DNA of 64,000 nucleotides from assembly GCF_002288925.2 (NCBI RefSeq), contig NW_022098050.1, positions 8,930,194 to 8,994,193 of the forward strand, in the 5' to 3' direction. Source of the stretch: Delphinapterus leucas. Lineage: Eukaryota > Chordata > Mammalia > Artiodactyla > Monodontidae. Positions within the stretch are counted from its first letter, which is position 1; each line of letters begins with the position of its first letter. The notes beneath the pieces were generated by a model, which had not been told where the DNA came from, made no database searches, and saw nothing but the letters and a program-made list of their open reading frames with translations. The position numbers and the translations under genes are program-made. Shown piece after piece: positions 54,289 to 64,000 of the stretch.

Positions 54289-55179
54289 ATATTTCTGAAG
54301 TACCTTAACTCTTTTTGCAAACAATAGTTTTTAGTTAGAATACTTGGAGATGCTGAGAGCTGGCAGCCTGTTCCAGTCATCTAAAGGTAGCTCGACACGC
54401 CCCTATCCCCATAACTTCCCCCCCACAAAAGAGAGCAAAAATAAATATCACCATTAAGCACAATGAGAGACCACCATCTACAGTGAAGGACAAAGGAAAC
54501 TCCAAAATGGTTTGCATTTTTCTCGTGCTACCTCATGACATTTTGTTGTACTTACCAATTCCCCTAACTTTAGTACACCTGCCACTTGCCCATGATACAA
54601 AACCATCCTTAAACTAGTTAACAACCTACTCCCCTGCCCCGCCCAGAAAAACCTGTATATTTAGGAAGAGATAACTCATCTCTCTCTCTTTTTAAAAAAA
54701 TTGTTTTTAGATATTTACTAATCAAACCAAAAGCAATGCTGGGGATAAATCAAACCAAGGCATGCATGTCACTCCATAACAGACCTTGACATTGCTAATC
54801 ATTTCTTTTTGTTCTGCTTTTAACTATTACTTTATATTTATAATTATCCTTTGTTTTATAACGTTAAGAATTTTAATGGATTGTGACCAGTAATAGACTT
54901 CATTTACCTATACTCAAGTTTCACTTACAAGAAACATAGTAAGCTCCCTTGGGCTCAACAATCAAATGAAAGAGAGAGGACATTCTGTTTTCTTTTTGAA
55001 TTATCTGATACATTATAAATATTTGCAAATTCCTAATTCGAGAAAGCTCCTTTTTTTTTGGATGCTTCCTTCCTTAATTTTTCACTTGTTTTATGTTGCA
55101 ATACTTCTTTAATTACACTGAAACACTGACCCGCTCAATATTTACTGAGAATCAACAATGTTAGATGGCATTCTTGAAA
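54289..55179. other. Unassigned A+T-rich sequence
   Basis: About 890 bp with no repeat that I can name and no significant frame. Confidence 0.45.
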
Positions 55180-55665
55180 AAGAGAAAAGTTCAAGTAAGG
55201 ATTGGAGTGGAACCAGAACTACTATTCACCAGGTAAAAGAATGATAACCATATTTTATGATAAAAAATGGATCAGAGAACATTATTCAGCCATAAAAATG
55301 AATGAAATTTTGATATATGCTACAACATGGATGGATCTTGAAAACATTTTGCTTAATGAAATAAGCCAGAAACAGAAGGACAAATAATGTATGATTCCAC
55401 TTATAAGAGGTACCTAGAATAAGCAAATTCATAGAGACAGAGAGCAGAATAGAAGTTACCAGGGGCTGAGGAAGTTATTGTTCAGTTGGTACAGAGTTTA
55501 TGTTGGGGATGATGAAAAGGTTTTGGGTATAGATAGCGGTGATGGGTATACAACATTGTGAACGTATTTAATGCCTCTGATTGTACACTTACAAGTGGTT
55601 AAAATAACAAAAATATTATGTTATGTATATTTTACTGCAATAAAAAAATCAATTTAAAAAAGGTC
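55180..55665 (+). mobile_element. Old L1 (L1M) ORF2 end and 3' UTR
   Basis: 'cagagaacattattcagcca', 'tacaacatggatggatcttg', 'gcttaatgaaataagccaga', 'accaggggctgaggaagtta' and 'ttactgcaataaaaaaatca'. The 61-codon frame at 55202-55387 is an ORF2 remnant. Confidence 0.8.
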
Positions 55666-55679
55666 AAGGGAAAAAATGT

Positions 55680-55943
55680 GTCAGGACTTATGGGCCAATG
55701 GGAAAGATTGAACAAACACATAACACTCCATCACATAACACTCAAATTCCATTGATATGACAGAAATTATACTTTTTAAAAAGAATAAATAACAATGCTA
55801 GGCATAAACTTAACAAGAAAGGTTCAAAACTTATATGAGGAAAATGACAAAACTCCTAAAAGACCAAATGTAGCCTTGAAACAATGGAAAAGACCATATT
55901 TGGATAGGCAGACCTAACATCATAAAGGATGTCAACTAATTCT
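55680..55943 (+). mobile_element. Old L1 ORF2 fragment
   Basis: 'caatgctaggcataaactta', 'aagaaaggttcaaaacttat' and 'gacctaacatcataaaggat' are decayed L1 ORF2 (upstream of the part seen at 55180). The Tigger element begins directly after it. Confidence 0.6.
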
Positions 55944-56800
55944 AAGTACAGTTGACCCTTGAACAACACAGGTTTGAATGCACAGGTCCACTTACAAGTG
56001 GATTTTTTTCAATAAATATACAAAAATACATGAGTAGAACATCATATGCAAAACTTGTATTGCAGTGGACAGCCTTACCTAGCCATAAAGGTGAGTGATA
56101 TTTAATATAAAATTAATATGTTAGTTTTCTTACTGTTTTATAACTTTGCTCTCAAAGAATTACATTATTGTACAGTATGCCTCTCCCTCTCATAATGGGA
56201 GAAGCTTCATATCAGCCTATCATCACAGGTAAGTGGTTTTTTAAAAAGTGTAACAATTTTCCCAATACTGTATAATGAATATGACTGTAATACTGTATGC
56301 CATAAAATTTTATAATGATTCATTCATTAGTGTATAGGCTAGGCTACCATGAAGCAATCGTATCGATTACACTAGGCTACCTTAAAGCAATCATATTACT
56401 GCTTCTTCATTATCAATGCATGAATCGTTACACCTGTAAATAAATATGAATTTCTTTTTCATATTATCTTTTCATTTTTGATGTCTAGCATTAGTAACAC
56501 ATATAACACATATCTCAGTGTTTTGTATCAGATAGGACAATATTGATATAGGTACTGACAGGCAGACAATTCGTCTTGTAAACAGATAATGTAAACTTAC
56601 AGTAAATGCAGTACAGTACTGCGAATGTATTTTCTCTTCCTTATGATTTCTTAATAACATTTTTCTTCTCTCTGCTTACTTTATTATAAGAATGCAGCAT
56701 ATAATACATATAATATACAAAGCATATATTGACTGTTTATGTTATTGGTAAGGCTCCCAGTCAACAGTAGGCTATTAGTAGTTAAGTTTGGGGGGGAGTC

Positions 56801-58959
56801 AAAAGTTATACACAAAAATGTTGCAGGATACATACACAGAAATCTCTTGCATTCCTATATACTAACAACGAAAGGGCAGAAAGAGAAGTTGAGGAAACAA
56901 TCCCACTTACCACTGCAACAGAAAGAATAAAATACCTAGGAATAAACCTACCGAAGGAGGTGAAAAGCCTGTACTCAGAAAACTATAAAACACTGATGAA
57001 AGAAATCAGATGACATAAACAGATGGAGAGATATACCATGTTCTTAGATTGAAAGAATCAATATTGTGAAAATGACTATACTACCCAAAGCAGTCTACAG
57101 ATTCAATGTAATCCCTGTCAAATTACCAATGGCATTTTTCACAGAACTAGAACAAAAAATTTTACAATTTGTATGGAAACACAAAAGACCCCGAACAGGG
57201 CTTCCCTGGTGNNNNNNNNNNNNNNNNNNNNNNNNNNNNNNNNNNNNNNNNNNNNNNNNNNNNNNNNNNNNNNNNNNNNNNNNNNNNNNNNNNNNNNNNN
57301 NNNNNNNNNNNAAAGACCCCGAACAGCCAAAGCAATCTTGAGAAAGAAAAACGGAGCTGGAGGAATCAGGCTCCCAGACTCCAGACTATACTACAAAGCT
57401 ACAGTAATCAAGACAGTATGGTACTGGCACAAAAACAGAAATATAGATCAACGGAACAGGATAGAAAGCCCAGAGATAAACCCATGCACATATAGTCATC
57501 TTATCTTTGCTAAAGGAGACAAGAATATATGGTGGAGAAAAGACAGCCTCTTCAATAAGTGGTGCTTGGAAAACTGGACAGCTACATGTAAAAGAATGAA
57601 ATTAGAACACTCCCTAACACCATACACAAAAATAAATTCAAAATGGATTAAAGACCTAAATGTAAGGCCAGACATTATAAAACTCTTAGAGGAAAACATA
57701 GGCAGAACACGCTTTGACATAATCCACAGCAACATCTTTTTTGACCCACCTCCTACAGTCATGAAAATTAAAACAAAAATAAACAAATGGGACCTAAATA
57801 AACTTAAAAGCTTTTGCACAGCAAAGGAGACCATAAACAAGATGAAAAGACAACCCTCGGATGGGGGAAAATATTTGCAAATGAAGCAACTGACAAAGGA
57901 TTAATCTCCAAAATATACAAGCAGCTCATGCAGCTCAATATCAAAAAAACAAACAACACAATCAATCAAAAAATGGGTGGAAGACCTAAATAGACATTTC
58001 TCCAAAGAAGACATACAGATGGCCAACAAACACATGAACTAATTATTAGAGAAATGCAAATCAAAACTACAATGAAGTATCACCTCACACAGGTCAGAAT
58101 GGCCATCATCAAAAAATCTACAAATGATAAATGCTGAAGAGGGTGTGGAGAAAAGGGAACCCTCATACACTGTTGGTGGGAATATAAATTGACAGCCACT
58201 ATGGAAAACAGTATGGAGGTTCCTTAAAAAACTAAAAATAGAACCACGATACGACCCAGCAATCCCACTACAGGGCATATACCCAGAGAAAACCATAATT
58301 CAAAAAAGCACATGCACCCCAATGTTCATAGCAGCACTATTTACAATAGCCAGGACATGGAAGCCACCTAGATGTCCATCAACAGAGGAATGGATAAAGA
58401 AGATGTGGTACATATATATAATGGAATATTACTCAGCCATAAAAAGGAATGAGATTGGGTCATTTGTAGAGACATGGGTGGACCTAAAGAGTGTCATACA
58501 GAGTAAAGTAAGTCAGAAAGAGAAACGTAAATATCATATAATAACACATATATGTGGAATCCAGAAAAATGGTATAGATGATCTTAGTTGCAAAGCAGAA
58601 ATAGAGACACAGACGTAGAGAACAAATGTATGGATACCAAGGGGGAAAGGGGTGGGGTGGGGGGAATTGGGAGACTGGGATTGACACATAAACCTTATTG
58701 ATACTATATGTAAAATGGACAACTGATGGGAACATGATGTATAGCACAGGGAACTCACCAAGTGTACTGTGGTAACCTAAATGGGAGGGAAGTCCAAAAG
58801 GGAGGGGATATCTGTATGTGTATGGCTGATGCGTTTTGTTGTGCAGTGAAGGCTAACACAACATTGTAAAGCAACCATACTCCAATAAAAATTAATTTAA
58901 GAAAATACTGTGGTCCTCCAAAGGGTCACAGTACATAAATAAAAAAAGTTATACACAAA
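56801..58959 (+). mobile_element. 5'-truncated L1 (about 2.1 kb) in Tigger, with 3' extension
   Basis: The 16-bp target duplication 'aaaagttatacacaaa' at 56801-56816 and 58944-58959 brackets an L1 with part of ORF2 and the 3' UTR. ORF2 remnants: reverse-transcriptase-distal sequence at about 56880-57190, then [12 protein letters not shown]...(57315 on) to about 57904, with frameshifts. Then 'gttggtgggaatataaattg', the G-rich UTR at 58640-58665, and 'actccaataaaaattaattt' ending near 58905. Another 38 bp or so follows before the second A-run and the target duplication. A 100-N gap lies inside. Confidence 0.92.
57183..57326 (+). mobile_element. CHR-type SINE hidden in an assembly gap
   Basis: 'aaaagaccccgaacag' ends at 57198, followed by the SINE head 'ggcttccctggtg' (57199-57211). 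Then come exactly 100 N (57212-57311), then 'aaagaccccgaacag' again (57312-57326). The L1 reading frame resumes in order after it. The repeated 15 bp is a target duplication, so the gap holds the rest of a SINE and its A-tail. The N count is probably a placeholder. Confidence 0.9.
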
Positions 58960-58979
58960 TTTTCAACTGTGTACCTAAC

Positions 58980-59150
58980 AAAAACAAGCTCATCAAAAAC
59001 AAGGTAAGTCTGAGAAACTGTCACACCAAGAGGAGCCTAAGGAGATGTGAAAACTAAATCCAATGTGACATCCTGGATGGGATCCTGGAATGGAAAAAGG
59101 ACATTAGGTAAAAACCAAAGAGATCTGAATGAAGTACGCACTGTAGTTAA
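58980..59150 (+). repeat. L1M 3' UTR scrap inside Tigger, duplicate of 59978-60500
   Basis: An internal piece of L1M 3' UTR ('catcaaaaacaaggtaagtc', 'ctggatgggatcctggaatg', 'gatctgaatgaagtacgcac') interrupts the Tigger terminus and is bounded by 'cctaac' (58974-58979 and 59152-59157). It differs by my count at about 11 of 163 positions from the L1M at 59978-59999 plus 60351-60493, and shares several non-consensus bases with it. It has no poly(A) end. Confidence 0.75.
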
Positions 59151-59219
59151 CCCTAACCCTTGCATTATTCAAGGATCGACTGTATATATATTTAATATAT
59201 TGCAATAAAAAATATCATC

Positions 59220-59348
59220 AGAGGGACTTCTCTGGCAGTCCAGTGATTAGGACTCTGTGTTTCCACTGTGGGGGGCACAGGTTCCATCCCTGGTTGGCAA
59301 AATAAGATCCTGCATGCCGCAGGGCGTGGCCAAAAAAAAAAAAATCAG
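59220..59348 (+). mobile_element. CHR-type SINE (forward, short form)
   Basis: 'gagggacttctctggcagtc', B box 'aggttccatccctggttggc' and 'gcagggcgtggccaaaaaaa'. 'atcag' on both sides may be the remnant of a target duplication. An older, diverged copy. Confidence 0.88.
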
Positions 59349-60660
59349 ATTTTTGTCTCCTGGACTTGATTATAAAGTGCTTTAGGAAGGACAAGCAAGC
59401 AAGAATAGCCAAGAAACGCCTGAAAAAGATAGGCAGTGATGGGGGCTTGCCCTATCAGATACTGATGGGGCAATAATCCAAATAGCGCATAACCCAAAGT
59501 GAAAAATAAGTATCCAAGAGTTCACACTGATATAAATAAGTGATTGAATAAATAAATAAATAAATAAATAAATGTAGACGAGACAAATCTCTCGTGCACT
59601 ATTCCATTTAATTTATGTAGATAATCTGACCTCAAGGAAATAGAGCCTAACTCCCCACTCCTTAAGTGTGGGCTGCACATAGTGACTTCCTTCCAAAGAG
59701 GAAAAAATAGAAAACAAAGGGAAAAAGGAGTAACTTTACAGTGAAGAAATCTGACAAATACTACCTCAGCCAAGTGATCAAGGTCAACATCAACAGGGAC
59801 AAATCGTGTTGATATGTGCCCTTGATATAATGTGATGAGAATGGCACTTTACCTCTGTGCTCTTCTGCCCCAAAGCTCATAACCTCAGTCTAATCATGAG
59901 AATAACATCAGACAAATGCCCCAATAGAGGAGCATTCTACAATATACCCGACCAGTGCCCCTTGAACCTGTAGAGCTCATCAAAAACAAGGAAAGTCTGG
60001 GCTTCCCTGGTGGTGCAGTGGTTAAGAATTCACCTGCCAATGCAGGGCACAAGGATTCGAGCCCTGGTCCGGGAAGATCCCACATGCTGCAGAGCAACTA
60101 AGCCCGTGCACCACAACTACTGAGCCTGCGCTCTGGAGCCCGCGAGCCACAACTGCTGAAGCTCGCATACCTAGAGCCCGTGCTCCACAACAGGAGAGGC
60201 CACCACAATGAGAAGCCCGCACACCGCAAATACGAGTAGCCCCAGCTCGTCGCAACTACAGAAAGCCTGCGCACAGCCACAAAGACCCAACACAGCCAAA
60301 AATAAAGAAATAAATAAAATAAATAAATTAAAAAAAAAAACACAAGAAAAGTCTGAGAAACTGTCACACCAAGAGGAGCCTAAGGAGACATGAAAACTAA
60401 ATCCAGTGTGGTATCCTGGATGGGATCCTGGAATGGAAAAGTACATTAGGTAAAAACTGAAGAGATCTGAATGAAGTATGCACTGTAGTTAATAATAACA
60501 TATCAGTAATGGTTGATTAATTGTAACAAAGGTACCATGATAACTTAAGATGTTAATAATAGGGGAAACTGGGTGTGGGGTATATGGGAACTTTCTCTAC
60601 AATCTTCTCAATGTTTTTGTAAATCTAATACTGTCCTAAAAAATGTCTATTGAAAAAAAT
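59345..60660 (+). mobile_element. Old L1 (L1M) ORF2 end and 3' UTR, split by a SINE
   Basis: 'cttgccctatcagatactga', an (AATA)n run at 59548-59572, 'cttaagtgtgggctgcacat', 'agtgacttccttccaaagag', 'acttacctctgtg'-type clause near 59848, 'atcagacaaatgccccaata', after the SINE 'gatgttaataataggggaaa' and 'taatactgtcctaaaaaatg'. This is a long L1M 3' UTR without coding capacity. Confidence 0.8.
59986..60355 (+). mobile_element. CHR-type SINE (forward, long form) inside L1M
   Basis: Head 'gggcttccctggtggtgcag', B box 'aggattcgagccctggtccg', 'gtgcaccacaactactgagc', 'gaggccaccacaatgagaag' and an 'aaataaataaatt' plus A-run end. Target duplications 'acaaggaaagtctg' (59986-59999) and 'acaagaaaagtctg' (60342-60355). 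Confidence 0.93.
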
Positions 60661-60699
60661 GCTGCACAAAACTGTTTTGTAGATGTCACCTTTTGGCCT

Positions 60700-61304
60700 T
60701 TGCCATAGGTTAACTGGAGAATACACCTAGAAGTGAAGATGCTGGGTCATATAATTCAGCTTTGCTAGATGTTGTCAAATTGATCTTAAAATGCTTGTAC
60801 CAATTTTCATCCACACCCTCAGTGTATAAGAAATCTAATTCCACCCCCCCTTCCCCCATAACACTTGTGTACTCTTTGATTTTTGTATTTTCAGACTTAA
60901 TTTTTTGAAAATTTACTGGGTGGAAACTTGACAGGGATAGTTGTATTAACTTGCATTTCTGCCGTTGCTGGTGAGGTCGATTATCTTTTCCTGTTTCTCG
61001 ACCATTAGGCCTTTCTCTTCTGTGTATTCATGTTTGTTAAGTTTGACCAAGTTCCTATTTAATGAGTTGCCTGTTGTCTTTAACATTGTGGTTTCTGGCT
61101 CTTCATATAGTTTAGAACATTTGTATATTATATAAGTGTCCAATGTTTTTAAACCATTTTAATAGTGTCTTTTATGACAGAAAACTTTTAAATGTTGATG
61201 TAGTTAAATTTATCTTTTTTTTCTTTATGGCATATACATTGTGCTGTTCCTTTGAAAAATCTATCCTATTGAGATAATAAAGCAATCTCCTATATTTCCA
61301 TTTG
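60700..61304 (-). mobile_element. Old L1 ORF2 fragment (reverse)
   Basis: 'agtgaagatgctgggtcata', 'cttgtaccaattttcatcca', 'attaacttgcatttctgccg' and 'gttgctggtgaggtcgatta' are antisense to the L1 ORF2 C-terminal region, highly diverged. Confidence 0.65.
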
Positions 61305-62035
61305 AAAAAATAAATAAAGCATATTACAAAGCCTCAATAATTTAAAGTAGGGTATTGGCACATAAGCAGAGTATGGAAACTTGGCATATAAAGGTGGCAT
61401 CTCAATACTGTGGCGAAAAGATGGACCTTTAATAAATGGTAGTGGGGTAACTTGTTAGCTATACAGAAAAAGATAAAATAGGATCTGACAAATTCCAAAT
61501 AGAACAGAGATTTAATAGTAAAAAAGTAAGCCACATGTCTAGGACAGATCATATGTGAATTCTTCTATAAATCAGGAATGTAAAAACCTTCCTAACTAGG
61601 ACGCATCCAGAAACAAGAAGAGAAAAATATTGCTAAATTTGACCACATAAAATTGAAAAAAGAAAACTGCACGCCAAAAAACATCACAAACCAAGGAAAA
61701 GGACAAATGGCAAATAAGGAATATTTGCAACTTTCATCACAGATAAAGGTTTAATTTCCTTTATGTAATTGTTTAAAAATAGATAACTAAAAGGCCATCT
61801 GCCCCATAAAAAAAATGGGAAAGAGAAAAGAACACACATTTCAAGAAAAAGAAATGCAAATAAAATAGTCTTTAAACATGAAAAGATGCTCAGCCTCGCT
61901 GGTAATAAAAGAGATGCAAATTAAGTTACACAAAGATACCATTTCTCACCTATCAGATTGGCAAAATCCAGAAGTTTGATGACAAACTGGCTGGAGCACC
62001 AGTGCAAAGTTGAAAAAGAAGCAGTTAAAATTGAC
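61305..62035 (+). mobile_element. Old L1 ORF2 fragment (forward)
   Basis: 'gggtattggcacataagcag', 'taataaatggtagtggggta', 'aatattgctaaatttgacca', 'gatgctcagcctcgctggta' and 'ctatcagattggcaaaatcc' are ORF2 C-terminal sequence. It lies head-to-head with the reverse L1 on its left. Confidence 0.75.
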
Positions 62036-62079
62036 TTCCTGGTCCCACGATCTCAATATTTAACCATTAAATGTGATGT

Positions 62080-62865
62080 AGACTTTTTGTAGATACACTT
62101 TACCAAACTGAGGAAGTTCCCTTCTTAGTTTGTTGAGAGTCTATATTTTTTATAATTGTTTAATTTCACTAAATGATTTTTCTGGGGAATTCCCTGGCGG
62201 TTCAGTGGTTAGGACTCCTGCACTTCCACTGCAGGGGGCACAGGTTCGATCCCTGGTCAGGGAACTAAGATCCTGCAAGCCACGCAGTGTGGCCAAAAAA
62301 AAAAAAAAAAAAAAAAAGATTTTCTGCATCTGATGAAGTGATAATGTGGTTTTTTCCCCCTTTATTCTGTTAATGAGATGAAATACATTGATTTTGAAAT
62401 GTTAAACTGGTCTTGAATTCCTGAAATGAATCCCAGTTGGTCATGATATATTGTCCATTTTTACGTATTGCTGGATTTGATTTGTAATATTTTTTCTAGG
62501 ATTTTGGAGTCAATGTTCATGGGAGATATTACACTTTCATTTTCCTCTTGTAATTTCCTTGTTAGATTTTGGTCTTAAGGTTATGATGGCCTCATAAAAT
62601 AAGTTTGAGAGTGTTTCTGTTCTTTGGAAAAATTTGAATAAGACTGCCGTTATTTCTTCTTTAAAATTTTGAAAGAATTCACCATTGAAGTGACCTGGGC
62701 CTGGAGTTTTCATTATGGGAGGCTTTAAATTGTGGATTCGATTTCTTTAAAAGATATAAGACTCTTCAGGTTTTATTCAGATTCTCTGTATCTTCTTGAG
62801 TAAATTTTGGTAAATTGTATTTTTTGAAAACTTTATCCATTTCATGTAAATTTTCATATCCTGCC
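62080..62865 (-). mobile_element. Old L1 ORF2 reverse-transcriptase region (reverse), split by a SINE
   Basis: 'cttagtttgttgagagtcta', then after the SINE 'gttaatgagatgaaatacat', 'ttgaattcctgaaatgaatc', 'ccagttggtcatgatatatt', 'gttatgatggcctcataaaa' and 'aagtgacctgggcctggagt' are antisense to the reverse-transcriptase domain. Multiple stops. Confidence 0.85.
62175..62326 (+). mobile_element. CHR-type SINE (forward, short form) inside L1
   Basis: Head 'ggggaattccctggcggttc', B box 'aggttcgatccctggtcagg', 'cacgcagtgtggccaaaaaa' with an A-run of about 24. 'gatttttctg' before and 'gattttctg' after are the target duplications. Confidence 0.93.
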
Positions 62866-63009
62866 TTCCCTATAACTAAGTAAATCTAAAAGTATCCAAA
62901 TAGTTGATGGGAAAAATGTTCTTTTTTCTAAAAGAATTCAAGCTTATAAATTATTTGTTCAAGAACAAATAATTAAGTTAGAACATCACTATTTTGTAAT
63001 CCCAAATGA
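62866..63009. other. Short unassigned A+T-rich stretch
   Basis: About 140 bp between two L1 fragments, with a small inverted repeat ('ttatttgttc' / 'gaacaaataa') around 62951-62972. It may be L1 sequence too decayed to place. Confidence 0.4.
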
Positions 63010-63862
63010 AATCATGGAAATAGGCAATCATTAAAAGCTGCTCAAACATTAAGTGATAAGCTGCTGGGAAGTTTTATAATGGTTGATTTAGGCTGACATC
63101 ACTTGAACCACTGATCAGTTTTAATGCTCCCAAAAGAGAAGTAATCAGACATTATGTGTTGCCTCTTGCAATACAACACAAAGTATATACCACCACCTAT
63201 GAAATAGTCTTGCAAAAAAAAAAAAAAATCAAATTCGAGTCTAATTATGTCTGGTGATTTAACTGTCAGTTGAAGGTAACATAGGGGCCAAAAGAACATG
63301 TTAAACGACACCACAAGGAGGTAATCAGCAACATTCAAAATATAGTAAGTTCAATAGGGAAATGACCTGGTTTCTTCAAAGAATAAATTATAAGAAAAAA
63401 AAAAGAGGAAGTGGGTTCTATAAATTAAAAGAGAATTAACAAACTTAACAGCAACCACATACAATGTGTAGACCCTGTTTAGACACTGATTTGAAAAAAA
63501 CAACTATAATAAAAAGAAAAAAACTTGACATAATTGAGGAAATTTGAATACTGAGAGGATATTTCATACTATTAAGGGATTATTATTAATTTCTTTGGTG
63601 TGATAATAGTAATATAGCTTTCTTTAAAGAGTCCTTGTCTTTTAGAGATACATACGAAAGTATTTACTGGTGAAATTATACGTTTGGGATATATCTCAAA
63701 ATAATGGGGGGGGCAGTGGTTAAAGATAGTGGGGGAGTGTAGCTGAAATAAGATTGGCCATGTGTTAATCGTGGAAGCTGAGGGATGGGTACATGGGGGG
63801 GTTGTTATATTATTCCCTCTACTTTTATATATATTTAGAAATTTCCAGAATAAAAAGTTTTA
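63010..63862 (+). mobile_element. Old L1 (L1M) 3' UTR
   Basis: 'gaaatgacctggtttcttca', 'catacaatgtgtagaccctg', 'gtgtgataatagtaatatag', 'agagtccttgtcttttagag', 'aataagattggccatgtgtt' and 'aatttccagaataaaaagtt' give a full L1M 3' UTR order and end in an A-rich run. It is the same UTR type as 27262-28492. Confidence 0.8.
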
Positions 63863-64000
63863 AAAAAACATAATAGTGCCATTCAAAGACCAAAATTTTT
63901 GTGAAATTCGAGACATTTGACAGCAGAGGGGACCAGAGGAGAAGTCAGAGGACAGGAAACCACAGATCAAGTCATCACAAGGGCTCTTGCCAAAGCAGCC
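63863..64000. other. Unassigned window end
   Basis: About 140 bp with no recognisable element before the window ends. Confidence 0.4.

Larger units (their letters stand above)
55947..59184 (+). mobile_element. Tigger-type (TcMar) DNA transposon with nested insertions
   Basis: The terminal inverted repeats are 'cagttgacccttgaacaac' at 55949 and 'ttcaaggatcgactg' ending at 59182. Each is bounded by the TA target duplication expected for this superfamily (55947-55948, 59183-59184). Body clauses include 'gtacagtatgcctctccctc' and 'tctcttccttatgatttctt'. It is a non-autonomous derivative of roughly 0.9 kb without its two insertions (L1 at 56817-58943, L1M scrap at 58980-59150). No transposase frame. 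Orientation is nominal. Confidence 0.85.

Noticed and set aside
57173..57904. 243-codon frame with L1 ORF2-like sequence
   Set aside because: Its first part passes through the 100-N gap, so the length is artificial. The real part is a truncated, frameshifted ORF2 C-terminal remnant of the L1 at 56817.
59151..59162. Telomere-like 'ccctaaccct'
   Set aside because: It is less than two units and is part of the Tigger element's end, not an interstitial telomeric array.

Overview
The window is mammalian genomic DNA, and I found no intact gene in it. It contains many tRNA-derived SINEs whose heads read 'ggcttccctggtggcgcag' and whose B boxes resemble 'ggttcgagccc'. This is the CHR family, known from cetaceans, hippopotamuses and ruminants. 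I recognise no BovB LINE and none of the ruminant-only SINEs, so a cetacean is the most likely source. That is an inference. The A+T-rich composition, absence of CpG-island-like sequence, fossil repeats in most kilobases and lack of convincing exons fit intergenic or deep intronic DNA.

Layout. 1-9.4 kb: ancient L2 and MIR fragments, two short L1 tails, one CHR SINE and a three-level MIR nest. 9.4-23.7 kb: MLT1-type LTRs, L2, MIR, old L1M tails and a reverse-oriented L1M, with stretches I cannot assign. 23.7-27 kb: a processed pseudogene of ubinuclein-1 (UBN1), the one clear gene-derived sequence. 27.2-36.5 kb: L1M tails split by LTRs and SINEs, plus two L2 pieces that look locally duplicated. 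36.5-45.5 kb: microsatellites, MIR, hAT and MLT1 elements and short L1 tails. 45.5-52 kb: an L1 split by a SINE, a MER20-like element and two SINEs at one target site. 52.3-54.3 kb: an inverted pair of about 0.54-kb arms carrying the same SINE. 55.2-59.2 kb: a Tigger-type DNA transposon holding a 2.1-kb L1 with an apparent 3' transduction; a 100-N assembly gap inside that L1 almost certainly hides a SINE. 59.2-64 kb: overlapping old L1M fragments in both orientations and more SINEs.

The elements do not act together as a system. What the window records is an order of events: L2 and MIR first, then MLT1, hAT, Tigger and L1M, then older CHR SINEs and 5'-truncated L1s, then the near-identical young CHR SINEs. 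Three places (33-36 kb, 52-54 kb, 59-60.5 kb) suggest short-range copying of 0.1-0.5 kb. No previously undescribed functional system is visible. The most informative items are the inverted duplication, the gap-hidden SINE and the L1 transduction. Repeat family names come from my recognition of consensus features, not a library search; MIR, L2, MLT1, CHR, L1 and Tigger are the firm ones.
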